DNA from: Cardiobacterium hominis
Lineage (GTDB): Bacteria > Pseudomonadota > Gammaproteobacteria > Cardiobacteriales > Cardiobacteriaceae
Assembly: GCF_900637305.1 (NCBI RefSeq)
Contig: NZ_LR134365.1
Coordinates: forward strand, 2,348,501 to 2,412,500
Length of the DNA stretch: 64,000 nucleotides
Direction: 5' to 3'
In this document: positions 1 to 8,471 of the stretch, one piece after another
How positions within the stretch are numbered: position 1 is the stretch's first letter
Layout of the letters: the number at the start of each line of letters is the position of its first letter
Made by a program: the position numbers and the translations under genes
Notes under the pieces: model-generated
What the model saw: the letters and a program-made list of their open reading frames with translations, nothing else
Database searches by the model: none
What the model was told of the DNA's origin: nothing

Positions 1-443
1 AACGCCATGGTGATGAGGTCAAAGCTGTTGTCTTCAAACGGCAGTGCTTCGGCGTTGGCGATGACGAATTCGAGGTTTTTCAGCCAGCCTTTGTTGGTCA
101 GGCGCTCTTCGCCGATTTTCAGCATCGCCGCGTTGATGTCGGACGAGACCAGCCGCCCTTCGATGTCCGCGCCCGCGCCCTTGCCGCGCATCCGCTTGGC
201 CAGCCGCAGGGTGATGTCGCCCGTGCCTGCCGCCAAGTCCAGCACCGCTTCGCCCGGCTTGACGCCGGTCTGCCAGACGTACCAGTTTTTCCAGGCGCGG
301 TGGATGCCCGCGCTCATGACGTCGTTCATTAGGTCGTATTTGCCCGCCACCGAATCGAAGACGGCGCCGACGCGCCCTTCTTTTTCTTCGGAATCAATGG
401 TCTCGTAGCCGAAGTGGGTTTGTTCTTTCTCTTTTTCTGTCAT
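1..443 (-). CDS. ubiE: UbiE, ubiquinone/menaquinone biosynthesis C-methyltransferase (3' end outside window)
   Basis: This is the N-terminal 147 residues of the SAM-dependent methyltransferase that C-methylates the quinone ring in ubiquinone and menaquinone synthesis. The visible protein starts MTEKEKEQTHFGYETI and has the family block around VFDSVAGKYDLMNDVMSAG, followed by the SAM-binding motif LDLAAGTGDIT. The ATG at 443 overlaps the TGA of the preceding DUF971 gene as ATGA, so translation is probably coupled. The gene runs off the left edge, so its C-terminal part cannot be checked. The family identity is clear from the N-terminal motifs. Confidence 0.93.
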   Translation of the reverse strand, partial: MTEKEKEQTHFGYETIDSEEKEGRVGAVFDSVAGKYDLMNDVMSAGIHRAWKNWYVWQTGVKPGEAVLDLAAGTGDITLRLAKRMRGKGAGADIEGRLVSSDINAAMLKIGEERLTNKGWLKNLEFVIANAEALPFEDNSFDLITMA

Positions 444-793
444 TTCTCGTCCCGTGTTTTGCCCTCTGCGGCGAGGGCTTGCAGATAGCGTTGCCAGTAG
501 TCGTCGGCGTTAAGCGCCAAATCGTGCAGCGTTTCCCAAGTGTAGATGCCGGTGTGGTGGCCGTCGCTGAAATACAGGCGCACCGCGTAACTGCCGACCG
601 GCTCAACGCGGCGAATCAGCACCTTGCGCCTGCCCGCGACCAGCGTCCACGCGCCGCCGTGGTTGCGCACCTCCGCCGAGGGCGAGCAGACGCGCAAATA
701 TTCAGCGGCAAGCGGATAAGCCACTCCGGCAAAGGTGACGGTAAGCGTGGCGCCGCCTTTGGCGAGGCGCAATTCTTCAGGCACGGTGGGCAT
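440..793 (-). CDS. DUF971 family protein
   Basis: A protein of about 117 residues made of one DUF971 domain, the fold also found as the N-terminal domain of gamma-butyrobetaine hydroxylase. The diagnostic stretches are AEYLRVCSPSAEV, VEPVGSYAVRLYFSDGHHTG and YTWETL. The biochemical role is unknown; homologues often lie beside ubiE or iron-sulfur genes, as here. An upstream ATG pair at 814-817 would extend the protein by eight residues. I prefer the ATG at 793 because the family normally begins close to this point and the overlap with the HAD gene is then only 17 bases. The stop overlaps the ubiE start by four bases. Confidence 0.85.
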   Translation of the reverse strand: MPTVPEELRLAKGGATLTVTFAGVAYPLAAEYLRVCSPSAEVRNHGGAWTLVAGRRKVLIRRVEPVGSYAVRLYFSDGHHTGIYTWETLHDLALNADDYWQRYLQALAAEGKTRDEK

Positions 794-1451
794 CGAAAAT
801 CTCGCGGACTTCATCATGATGGGAAACGGTGCGCCAGGCGCGCGCCGCCAAATCGGCGGTTATCATACCGTAACCCGGCAAAATCAGGGTACGGCAGCCC
901 GCCTCCACCGCCGCCAGCACGCCGGGCGGCGAATCCTCCACCACCAGCAGGTTTTCCGGGGCGACGCCCAGCGCCGCTGCCGCCATTTGATACGGCTGCG
1001 GGTCGGGCTTGGGGCGGGCGACATCATCGTGGCTAATCACCACGGCAAAGCATTGGAACAGCTCCGGCCGGGGGCAGCGGGCAAAATCCTGCTCGACATT
1101 GCGGCGAAAATCGCCGGTCACTAGCGCCAGCGGCACGCCCGCGCCGTGCAAATATTCGATGAGGCGGTCGGCGCCGGGCATGAACGGCGCGCCTTCCTCC
1201 GCAAAAATGGTGTCGCGCAGCGCGAACCAGTGCGCGATGAAATCATCCAGCGCCATTTCCTGCCCCAACGCCTCGCCGAGTACCTTGAGATAAACCTCCG
1301 GCGGTTTGCCGACCAGCGTCTCAAACAGTGCCGGTTCGAGCGGCAGTTTCTCGCGCACAATCAGCTCGCGAAACGCGCGGTAAATCAGACTCTCCGTATC
1401 AAAAGTCACGCCGTCCTTGTCAAGCGCGACCGCCTTGATTACAGGCTTCAT
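777..1451 (-). CDS. HAD family hydrolase (phosphoglycolate phosphatase-like), copy 1
   Basis: A 224-residue haloacid dehalogenase-type phosphatase. Motif I is ALDKDGVTFD near the N-terminus, with the nucleophilic and acid/base aspartates present. The cap region follows, motif II is LALVTGD, the motif III lysine lies in ARPKPDP, and motif IV is VVEDSPPGV. The substrate cannot be told from sequence; relatives act on small phosphosugars or phosphoglycolate. It is the downstream partner of a closely related HAD gene. Its ATG at 1451 overlaps that gene's TGA (ATGA), so the two are probably translated together. Both keep the unusual DKDGVTFD form of motif I, which supports a local duplication. Confidence 0.85.
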   Translation of the reverse strand: MKPVIKAVALDKDGVTFDTESLIYRAFRELIVREKLPLEPALFETLVGKPPEVYLKVLGEALGQEMALDDFIAHWFALRDTIFAEEGAPFMPGADRLIEYLHGAGVPLALVTGDFRRNVEQDFARCPRPELFQCFAVVISHDDVARPKPDPQPYQMAAAALGVAPENLLVVEDSPPGVLAAVEAGCRTLILPGYGMITADLAARAWRTVSHHDEVREIFDAHRA

Positions 1452-2116
1452 AACAGCACCTCCCGCACCGCGTCATGATGATGAATGATGCGGCGCACCG
1501 CCTGCGCAATCTGCGGCGCGGGCTGACAGTCGGCCGCCAGCAGGAAAACCGGACAACCGGCGGCAAGCGCCGCCTGCGCGCCCACATCCGAATCCTCCAG
1601 CACCAGCATCGCCTCCGGCGCGACGCCCAAATAGGCGGCGGCGCGCTGATACGGCTCCGGGTCGGGCTTGGTGCGGGCGACATCATCGGCGGTAATCACC
1701 ACCGAAAAGCGCTGCAACAGCTCCGGCTGCGGGCAGCGCTGAAAATCGGCGAGGACATTGTCGAGGTCGTCCGCCGTGACCAGCGCCAGCGGATAACCCG
1801 CCGCATACAGCGCCTCAATCAGCGTATCCGCGCCCGGCATGAACGGCACGCCGCGCGTGGCGATGATGGCGTCGCGCTGGGCAAACCAGCGGCGGAAAAA
1901 GGCGTCCATATCGACGTCCGCGCCAAGTGTTTGCTGTAACAGCGCGGCGGTTGCGGCGCTGCTCAAGCCGCTGCACGCATCGACCAGCGCCTGCGCATCG
2001 GCAGGCGGTTGCGGCAAGGCGACGAGGGTTTGCAGCAGGGACTCGGCATAGATGCGCTCGGAATCGAAGGTTACGCCGTCTTTGTCAAAGGCGACGGCGG
2101 CAATGGGTGGGGTCAT
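1448..2116 (-). CDS. HAD family hydrolase (phosphoglycolate phosphatase-like), copy 2
   Basis: A 222-residue HAD phosphatase paralogous to the next gene downstream. It shares AFDKDGVTFD (motif I), LALVTADDL (motif II), ARTKPDPEPYQ (motif III region) and VLEDSDVGAQAALAAGCP (motif IV). Substrate and pathway are unknown. It overlaps its paralogue by four bases, and the spacing of every motif is the same in both, as expected from tandem duplication followed by divergence. The DxDG nucleophile motif is intact in both copies, so both are predicted to be active. Confidence 0.85.
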   Translation of the reverse strand: MTPPIAAVAFDKDGVTFDSERIYAESLLQTLVALPQPPADAQALVDACSGLSSAATAALLQQTLGADVDMDAFFRRWFAQRDAIIATRGVPFMPGADTLIEALYAAGYPLALVTADDLDNVLADFQRCPQPELLQRFSVVITADDVARTKPDPEPYQRAAAYLGVAPEAMLVLEDSDVGAQAALAAGCPVFLLAADCQPAPQIAQAVRRIIHHHDAVREVLL

Positions 2117-2192
2117 GATTTAGGGTTCCTCCGGTTGGGTGGATGCGTAGATGCCGGGGCGGATTGGGATGGCTGCCCCTGCGTTGTCCCGC

Positions 2193-3176
2193 TTATGCCA
2201 GCACCGTCGGCTCGATGTTGAGCGCGAGGCCGTAGCGGCTTTGTACCGCCCGCTGGATTTCAGCGGCGAAGGCGAGGATTTCCGTCGCCGTGCCGCCGTA
2301 GTTCACCAGCACCAGCGCGTGTTCGGCGTAGATGCCGACCTTGCCGTCGCGCGCGCCTTTGAATCCGCTTTGTTCAATCAGCCAGGCGGCGGGGATTTTC
2401 ACCGCATCCGCCCCGGCGGCGAAAGACGGCATGGCGGGGTGTTTTTCGCGCAGCGCGGCGTAGTGCGCGCTACTGACGACGGGGTTGTGGAAGAAGCTGC
2501 CCGCGTTGGGCAGCGCTGCCGGGTCAGGCAGTTTGCCGCGGCGCAGGGCGCTGACCGCAGCGTGTACGTCCGCCGGGTGGTGCAAGTCGTCCGCCTGTTC
2601 GCGCAGACCGGGGTAGGCGGTGTGCAGCGTGCCGCGCTTGGACAGGCGTAAGGTGATGGCGCTGATGATGTAGCGCTCGCGCCAGTCGTGTTTGAAGCGG
2701 CTATCGCGGTAGGCAAAGCGGCAGTCGGCGGCGGGAATGTCGCGCAGGCGGCGTTCGTCGCGGTCGTAAACTTGCACGCGCTCCAGCAGGTGCTGGAGTT
2801 CAACGCCATAGGCGCCGATGTTTTGTACGGGGGCGGCACCGGCGCTGCCGGGAATGAGGGCGAGGTTTTCCGCGCCGTACCAGCCTTCGCTTGCGCTCCA
2901 GGCGGCCACCGCGTACCAGGGTTCGCCCGCCTGTATTTGCAGGAGGACGCTGTCCGCGTCTTCGCCGATGACGCGCTGGCCGCGGTATTGCGGACAGAGG
3001 ATGCGCGTCTGGATTTCTTCACGGCAGATGGTGTTGCTGCCGCCGCCGAGGATGCGGTCGCCGGGCGCGGCGGTGCGCCATTCTTCCGCGCTCTCTATCA
3101 GGACGAGTTCGCGCGCGAGGGACGGGCAGGCAAGGGTGTGGCGCGGGGCAAGGTCGGCGTGGTATTCGGTTTGCAT
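2193..3176 (-). CDS. murB: MurB, UDP-N-acetylenolpyruvoylglucosamine reductase
   Basis: A 327-residue cytoplasmic FAD enzyme that reduces UDP-GlcNAc-enolpyruvate to UDP-MurNAc in peptidoglycan precursor synthesis. The FAD-binding domain shows GDRILGGGSNTI. Further motifs are GAAPVQNIGAYGVEL, AYRDSRFK and the substrate-site block PNAGSFFHNPVV. The C-terminal IPAAWLIEQSGFKG is typical of type I MurB. An open frame extends far upstream, but homology begins at the ATG at 3176 (MQTEYHADL), which also avoids overlapping the DUF4261 gene that stops at 3190. Length fits the family. Confidence 0.93.
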   Translation of the reverse strand: MQTEYHADLAPRHTLACPSLARELVLIESAEEWRTAAPGDRILGGGSNTICREEIQTRILCPQYRGQRVIGEDADSVLLQIQAGEPWYAVAAWSASEGWYGAENLALIPGSAGAAPVQNIGAYGVELQHLLERVQVYDRDERRLRDIPAADCRFAYRDSRFKHDWRERYIISAITLRLSKRGTLHTAYPGLREQADDLHHPADVHAAVSALRRGKLPDPAALPNAGSFFHNPVVSSAHYAALREKHPAMPSFAAGADAVKIPAAWLIEQSGFKGARDGKVGIYAEHALVLVNYGGTATEILAFAAEIQRAVQSRYGLALNIEPTVLA

Positions 3177-3189
3177 GGTCTGAAACGGG

Positions 3190-4008
3190 TTAGTCGTCGC
3201 GGTTTCCAGCGGCGTATGGGGCATTGGGGCAGATGTCGAGGACGAGGCGGCTGGGTTCGAGCAGGCTGTCTTCGTGGCGGCAGTGCCAGGGTTCACCGTT
3301 GCTGCCGGTGAGGGTATGGCCGTCGGCAATGATGTCACCGTGTTCGAGGAGGTAGATGGCGGTGTTGTAGAGCTGTTGGGCGACGGCATCGGGTTCGAGG
3401 TCGCGGTAGTGGCATTGCAGATCGGGCACACCGAAGACGCTGAGGCCGCATGTATCCATGATGCTGTCGCCGGGGTGGTTGCTGATAGTGTAGTAGCGGA
3501 CGTTGATGAGGCCGTAGTAGGGCTGGTCGTCGCCGGCATCCAGCCAGCTTTGCGGGTGGTAGTAGCGGTTGGTGGCGAGCGGGCGCACGGCTTGCGGCGC
3601 GGTGAGTTCGATGAGGACACGGCTGATGCTGCGGATGATGTGCAGGCGCTGGTTGGGGTCAAGCAGGCGGCCGAGGAATTCGTTGATGATGAGGATGTAT
3701 GGGCATCGCGGGACGATGTCGGCAGCCTCCATCCAACCCCAGCTTTGTTGCAGGGCATCGGCATCAGGTGCTTCAGCCGGAGCGGCAAGCAGGGTGATCA
3801 TGGTAGGCGCTCCCGGTCGGTCGACGTCGCAGCGGTAGTCGTGCAGGGCGAACATTGGAGTGTCGCCATCGCCGATGGCTTCGACGTGGCCGAGGTAGGC
3901 GGCAAGGCGGGTTTGCCAGGCGGCGGGGTCAATAGGCGGTGGCGCGGTGTAGTAGCCTTCGAGGAAGTAGAGTTCGGGTTGCAGACGGGGTTCGTGGGCG
4001 AGGGTCAT
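3190..4008 (-). CDS. DUF4261 domain-containing protein
   Basis: A soluble protein of about 272 residues whose C-terminal half resembles DUF4261 proteins: LINVRYYTISNHPGDSIMDTCGLSVFGVPDLQCHYRDLEP, written here as one block for position only (roughly residues 170-210), then a final tail with EDSLLEPSRLVLDI. Function is unknown. I take the ATG at 4008 because it overlaps the stop of the upstream small HhH gene as ATGA; an in-frame start 17 codons earlier lies inside that gene. The pair is followed after 13 bases by murB, so all three may share one transcript. No signal peptide or membrane segment is visible. Confidence 0.7.
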   Translation of the reverse strand: MTLAHEPRLQPELYFLEGYYTAPPPIDPAAWQTRLAAYLGHVEAIGDGDTPMFALHDYRCDVDRPGAPTMITLLAAPAEAPDADALQQSWGWMEAADIVPRCPYILIINEFLGRLLDPNQRLHIIRSISRVLIELTAPQAVRPLATNRYYHPQSWLDAGDDQPYYGLINVRYYTISNHPGDSIMDTCGLSVFGVPDLQCHYRDLEPDAVAQQLYNTAIYLLEHGDIIADGHTLTGSNGEPWHCRHEDSLLEPSRLVLDICPNAPYAAGNRDD

Positions 4009-4301
4009 GAGGTGTTTCCGGGTTCTTTTTGTTTGCGCTTGGCGCTGTATGTCCACCACGATAAAGCTTCGCCGCCGTGCATGTAATCGACGACGGATTG
4101 CAGGATGTCATGGACGCAGGGGTCATGGCGGATGCCGTCGAGGGCGCAGAGGGTGTGGTAGAGGGTATCGGCGTTTTTGCCGATAAGGTCTTTGGGGTGG
4201 TGGATGCCCAGGCGGCGCAGGTCTGCGGCACTGGCCGGGCCGATGTTGGGCAGGTCGGTGAGTTGGTGCAGGTGGTCGCGGCGGACTTTGGCGGGGTGCA
4301 T
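4005..4301 (-). CDS. Small helix-hairpin-helix protein, Cdd1-like
   Basis: A 98-residue protein with a helix-hairpin-helix core, LTDLPNIGPASAADLRRLGI at about residues 11-30, followed by a CALDG segment and a basic tail. This arrangement matches the small 'pathogenicity locus Cdd1' family, thought to bind DNA non-specifically or act in protein contacts; the role is unproven. Start: the ATG at 4301 (MHPAKVRRDHL). The open frame continues upstream through the intergenic hairpin into pilR without homology, so the longer version is rejected. Its TGA overlaps the ATG of the DUF4261 gene by four bases, implying a coupled pair. Confidence 0.7.
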   Translation of the reverse strand: MHPAKVRRDHLHQLTDLPNIGPASAADLRRLGIHHPKDLIGKNADTLYHTLCALDGIRHDPCVHDILQSVVDYMHGGEALSWWTYSAKRKQKEPGNTS

Positions 4302-4320
4302 GAGCGGTGGGGATACAAGC

Positions 4321-4343
4321 GATGGTGGGCAAAGCCCACCATC
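4321..4343. repeat. Perfect intergenic hairpin
   Basis: A perfect 10-bp inverted repeat, GATGGTGGGC with a 3-base loop, five bases past the pilR stop. It has no T-run on either strand, so it may act as a weak terminator or mRNA-stabilising structure. A similar GGTGGGGC hairpin follows the gene at 27392. Confidence 0.6.
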
Positions 4344-4347
4344 GTGG

Positions 4348-5868
4348 TCAGTCGATGCCGAGTTTTTTGAGTTTGTAGCGCATGGCGCGGAAGCTGATGC
4401 CGAGTTTTTCGGCGGCTTTGGTCTTGTTGTAGTTGCAGTCTTCCAGCGCCTTGATGAGGAGGTTGCGCTCCAGTCCCTGCATGTAGTTTTCGAGGTCGTT
4501 CGGCAGCGGGATGGCGGGGCCGTCTTTTTGGCGCGGCTGGTATTGTTCGAGGGCGGTGATTTCTTCTTCGTCAAGGTCGGCGGTGGGCGCGCGTTGGCGC
4601 AGCGGGCGCGGGTCGGGTTGGGCGACGGGCGGCGGCGCGGCGGGGCGGGCGGCAGGTTCTGCCGGGATGCGGCTTTCGCTGAGGTGGATGCCGTCGGCTT
4701 CGATGGTGTCGCCTTCGACGAAGGTCAGCGCGCGTTCGAGGATGTTTTCGAGTTCGCGCACGTTGCCGGGGAAGGGGTAGGCTTCGAGTTTGGCCAGCGC
4801 CGCCGGTGAGAGGTGCGCCAGCGGGTAGCCCGCGTCGCGTGCCAGTTTGGCGAGCAGGTGGGCGGCGAGGATGGCGATGTCGCCGTCGCGTTCGCGCAGG
4901 GGCGGCATGGTGAGGCCGATGACGTTCAGGCGGTAGTAGAGGTCTTCGCGGAATTTGTTTTCGGCGACGCGGCGGGCGAGGTCGTGGTGGGTGGCGGAGA
5001 TGATGCGCACGTCCACCGCTTCTTCGCGGTCGCCGCCGATGGGGCGCACCGCGCGCTCCTGGATGGCGCGCAGCAGTTTGACTTGCATGGACAGCGGCAG
5101 GTCGGCGACTTCGTCAAGGAATAATGTGCCGCCGTTGGCGGCGACGAAGAGGCCGTCCTGGTCCTGGTTGGCGCCGGTGAACGCGCCTTTTTTGTAGCCG
5201 AAGAATTCGCTTTCGACGAGGTTTTCGGGAATCGCGCCGCAGTTTACGGCGACGAATGCGCCTTCGGCGCGGTTGCTTTGGTGGTGGATGGAGCGCGCAG
5301 CGACTTCTTTCCCGGTGCCGGATTCGCCGTGGATGAAGACGGGCGCCTGGGAGCGCGCGACTTTGCTGATCATCGCCCGCACTTTTTGCATGACTTCGGC
5401 GTCGCCGATGAGTTCGTATTTGTTGCTGGAGCGGCCGCCGCCCTGTGGCGCGGTTTTTTTGCCGCCGCCCGCGGCGGGTGAGGCACTCGCGCCGCCGCTT
5501 TGGCTGTGGCCTTCTTTGAGCGCGGCTTTGCAGACACTGCGCAGTTGTTTGAGGTCGAAGGGTTTGTTGATGAAGTCGAAGGCGCCGCGTTTGAGCGCGG
5601 TGATGGCGGTGTCCATGTTGCCGTGCGCGGTAATCATGCACACCGGGGTGCCAGGGTAGTGTTTTTGTACGTGGGAGAGGAAGTCGAGGCCGTCGCCATC
5701 GGGCAGGCGGATGTCGGAGATGATGAAGTTGTAGCGCTCTTCTTTGAGCGCTTTGATGGCGGCACGGATGGTGTAAACGCTGGTGCAGGTGATGTCCTGC
5801 CCCATCAGGCTCATTTCGATGAGTTCGCAGATGTCGCGTTCGTCGTCAAGGATTAACGCTTTGGTCAT
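4348..5868 (-). CDS. pilR: PilR, sigma-54-dependent response regulator of type IV pilus genes
   Basis: A 506-residue NtrC-type activator. The receiver domain (about 1-120) has the acidic pocket LDDERD, phosphoacceptor Asp in ISDIRLPDGDG and Lys in INKPFD. The AAA+ domain (about 155-390) has Walker A GESGTGKE, the sigma-54 contact loop GAFTGA, and GGTLFLDEVADL. A variable linker rich in Pro and Ala leads to a C-terminal Fis-type helix-turn-helix (TKAAEKLGISFRAMRYKL). With the adjacent sensor kinase it forms the PilS/PilR pair that drives pilin transcription at RpoN promoters. The kinase gene lies 28 bases downstream of its own start on the same strand (upstream in the operon). All functional motifs appear intact. 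Confidence 0.93.
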   Translation of the reverse strand: MTKALILDDERDICELIEMSLMGQDITCTSVYTIRAAIKALKEERYNFIISDIRLPDGDGLDFLSHVQKHYPGTPVCMITAHGNMDTAITALKRGAFDFINKPFDLKQLRSVCKAALKEGHSQSGGASASPAAGGGKKTAPQGGGRSSNKYELIGDAEVMQKVRAMISKVARSQAPVFIHGESGTGKEVAARSIHHQSNRAEGAFVAVNCGAIPENLVESEFFGYKKGAFTGANQDQDGLFVAANGGTLFLDEVADLPLSMQVKLLRAIQERAVRPIGGDREEAVDVRIISATHHDLARRVAENKFREDLYYRLNVIGLTMPPLRERDGDIAILAAHLLAKLARDAGYPLAHLSPAALAKLEAYPFPGNVRELENILERALTFVEGDTIEADGIHLSESRIPAEPAARPAAPPPVAQPDPRPLRQRAPTADLDEEEITALEQYQPRQKDGPAIPLPNDLENYMQGLERNLLIKALEDCNYNKTKAAEKLGISFRAMRYKLKKLGID

Positions 5869-5896
5869 GGGGTTTTCCTTCTTTATTTTGGTGTGG

Positions 5897-7649
5897 TTAT
5901 AAGAGGTGGATGTCTTCGTTCGGGTCGTCTTCGTTGGCGAGATACCGCTCCATCGTCAGGCGGAAGCAGGCGCCGATTTCTTTGCGCACATAGACGATTT
6001 GTGCCTGGTTGGCAACGCACATTTCGCGCACGAGGTAGAGGCCGAGGCCGGTGCCGTGCCGCTTGCTGAAGAAGGGTTCGAAGATGCGTTCTTCGTCGTC
6101 TGCCGCCACGCCCCGGCCGTTGTCCTGGATGTCGATGTAGAGGAAGCGGCCGACGTCGCCGATGCGGGTGCGCACGGTGATTTCGACGTCGTCGCGTCCG
6201 GCGTGTTTGACGGCGTTTAGCATCAGGTTGTGCAGGATTTGTTCGAGGTGACCGGCGTCGAAGAAGACGGCGTATTCTTTGGTCGCGTCCATGTCGCTGC
6301 GGATTTTGGCGCGGCTGGTTTCGTCGTTGGTGCGCGCTTCGCTGATGACCGCTTGCAGGAAGGGGTTGAGCGGGATGAGTTTGGTGTTGCGCGGTTTGTC
6401 GGAAAAGAGGTTCAGGATGTCGGAGATGATGTTGTTGATGCGCTGGGTGTTGTTGCGGATTTTGTCGGTAAGGAAGTGGACTTTCGGGTCTTCGCTCATT
6501 TCTTCCATGAGGTCGGCGGCGCTTTGTACCGAGCTCAACGGGTTACGGATTTCGTGGGCGATGCCGGCGGTGAGGCGGCCAAGCGAGGCGAGCCGCGTTT
6601 CGCGCACCCGCTGGTAGCTTTCGTCGATGCTTTCCAGCATGATGAGGGTGAGCGCCATATCTTCGTCGGTCTTAAGCGCGTTGAAGGAGAGGCTGTAGCT
6701 GCCTTTGCCGATGTCCAGGGTGCGGCTGTCGTTGAAACGCATGTGCTGCCAGCGGCCAAAGCGCTTCGCCAGTTCCGGCAGGAGTTCGCCGAGGTTGCGC
6801 GGCACTTTCGCTTTTTCCATCAGGCCGAAGATGGTGCGCGCCTGGCGGTTGAGCGTCAGGATGCTGCTGTCGCTGCTGACCACCAACAGGCCGTTTTGCA
6901 TGTCTTCGATGATGGAGTCGTTCATCTTGCGCAGCTGGCGGGTGTAATTGCGGCTGAGCTCGGCGTTGATGCGGTTGTCACGGCCTTGTGTCGAGAGGTA
7001 GCTGACCAGCACCGCCAGAAGCGCCATGCCGGTGGCAATCACCGCCGGTTCCAGCCATGACAGGCTATCGTGACCGAGCGCGGCGAGCAGTTGCGAAAAG
7101 CAGGCGCTCCAGGGCATCCCGCCCATTTTCTGCCACGGCACCAGCGGCACCGCCTGCAAAAACGCCGCCACCATCATCCAGATGACCACTAGCGCGACGC
7201 CGTAAACCACACTCTGCCGCACCGTCAGCGTCATCGCCGAGAGCAGCACCGCGTTCAGGATGGAGAGCATCAGCAGGCTGCTGTTGTTCAACAGCCCCAG
7301 ATTGAGAATGAGCAGACCGAGGACAAAGGCATCGCAGACGGCATTGCTCAAAAAAAATCTTTTCCGACACCGGCGTGCGCAGCGAGCCGAGCCAATGCAG
7401 CGACATCACCGCCACATACAGCGTAATCAGCGCCGACAGCCAGTTGGTGCCGCCAAGACCAAACGGCAGCACCTTGCCCGTGCCACCGCCGGTGAGAATA
7501 AAACCAAGCAAAAACAACATGACCACCACGACGCGCACCACATTGAAAACGCGCAACATCGAGGCGCGGTAGAGCACACTCTCCTCGCCGGTAATCTTGA
7601 TAATCCGCCCCGGATCATGCAGCGGAATCTGAATATCGTCCCTTAACAC
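5897..7649 (-). pseudogene. pilS: PilS sensor histidine kinase, frameshifted at an 8-A/T tract (possibly phase-variable)
   Basis: Membrane histidine kinase partner of PilR, split in two frames. The first part (GTG at 7649) encodes the N-terminal membrane segments up to SEKIFF. The second continues from about 7351 with LSNAVCDAFVLGLLILNLGLL, more membrane helices, a PAS-like region, H-box AGIAHEIRNPLSS, N-box NLMLNAVKHAG, and ATP-lid motifs DNGRGV and HGTGLGLYL. The break falls exactly at a run of eight A on the plus strand (7350-7357); seven would restore one 583-residue protein. The run may reflect a sequencing error, a loss mutation, or slipped-strand phase variation. Apart from the shift all kinase motifs are intact. 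The GTG start lies seven bases inside the end of rsmE. Confidence 0.85.
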
Positions 7650-8380
7650 ACAGCCTCCCGCGACAAATCCCCAAAAACCGCCTGCGCCCGGGCGAGGGCG
7701 ACGGTTGCCGCCGTATCGGCGCGCAGCACCCGCGGGCCAAGCGACTGCGGCAACCAGCCCGCGTTCACCGCGGCCGCGACCTCATCGGGTGCAAAACCGC
7801 CCTCCGGACCAATCAGCACACTCACCGCCTCCGCCGCCTGCCCACTGGCAGCAGGCGCATCATGCGGCGAAAAAATCCAGCGCAGACCGGGCGCGTCTTC
7901 AAGAATATCGGCAAAATCGCGCACCGCTTCCACCTGCGGCAAAGTGGCGCGGCCGCACTGCATCGCGCTCGCCACCACAATCCCCTGCCAATGCGCGAGT
8001 TTGCGCGAGAGGCGCTCATCGGCGGGCAGCGCCTCGCTGCGCGCCGTGCGCAGCGGCACAATCCGCTTCGCGCCCAGCTCCACCGCCTTCTGCACCACCC
8101 GATCCATCGCCTCGCCCTTGAGCAGCGCGGCGAACAGCACCAGATTGAGCGGCGACTCATTGCCGACCGCCTCGCGCGCCAAAATGCGCACCTGCGAGGC
8201 GCGGCGGTCGCAGGCGACGAGTTCCGCCGCATAATCAAAACCGTCGCCGTTAAACAGCACCAGCGACGCGCCGACACGCAGCCGCAGCACCGCGCTGACA
8301 TGACGATGCGCCGACGCATCCAGCGCCACCACCTCGCCCACCCTCAGCGGTTGCGACGAAAACAAACGAAACTCACGCAT
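7643..8380 (-). CDS. rsmE: RsmE, 16S rRNA m3U1498 methyltransferase
   Basis: A 245-residue SPOUT-fold RNA methyltransferase that modifies U1498 of 16S rRNA. An N-terminal PUA-like domain (about 1-70) is followed by the knotted SPOUT domain with AALLKGEAMDRVVQKAVELG, VSVLIGPEGGFAPDEV and the SAM-knot motif LGPRVLRADTA near the C-terminus. The ATG at 8380 (MREFRLF) matches family starts; an ATG 33 bases upstream would add eleven unsupported residues. The stop overlaps the pilS GTG start by seven bases, so this housekeeping gene appears to be the promoter-proximal member of the pilS-pilR unit. Confidence 0.93.
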   Translation of the reverse strand: MREFRLFSSQPLRVGEVVALDASAHRHVSAVLRLRVGASLVLFNGDGFDYAAELVACDRRASQVRILAREAVGNESPLNLVLFAALLKGEAMDRVVQKAVELGAKRIVPLRTARSEALPADERLSRKLAHWQGIVVASAMQCGRATLPQVEAVRDFADILEDAPGLRWIFSPHDAPAASGQAAEAVSVLIGPEGGFAPDEVAAAVNAGWLPQSLGPRVLRADTAATVALARAQAVFGDLSREAVC

Positions 8381-8471
8381 AAAATGACCGAATTGAGAAA
8401 GCCCGAAAACCATGATTTAATGCTAACATTCTACCCGAACTGACAAAAATTGACACCCGGAAAACCGCTCC

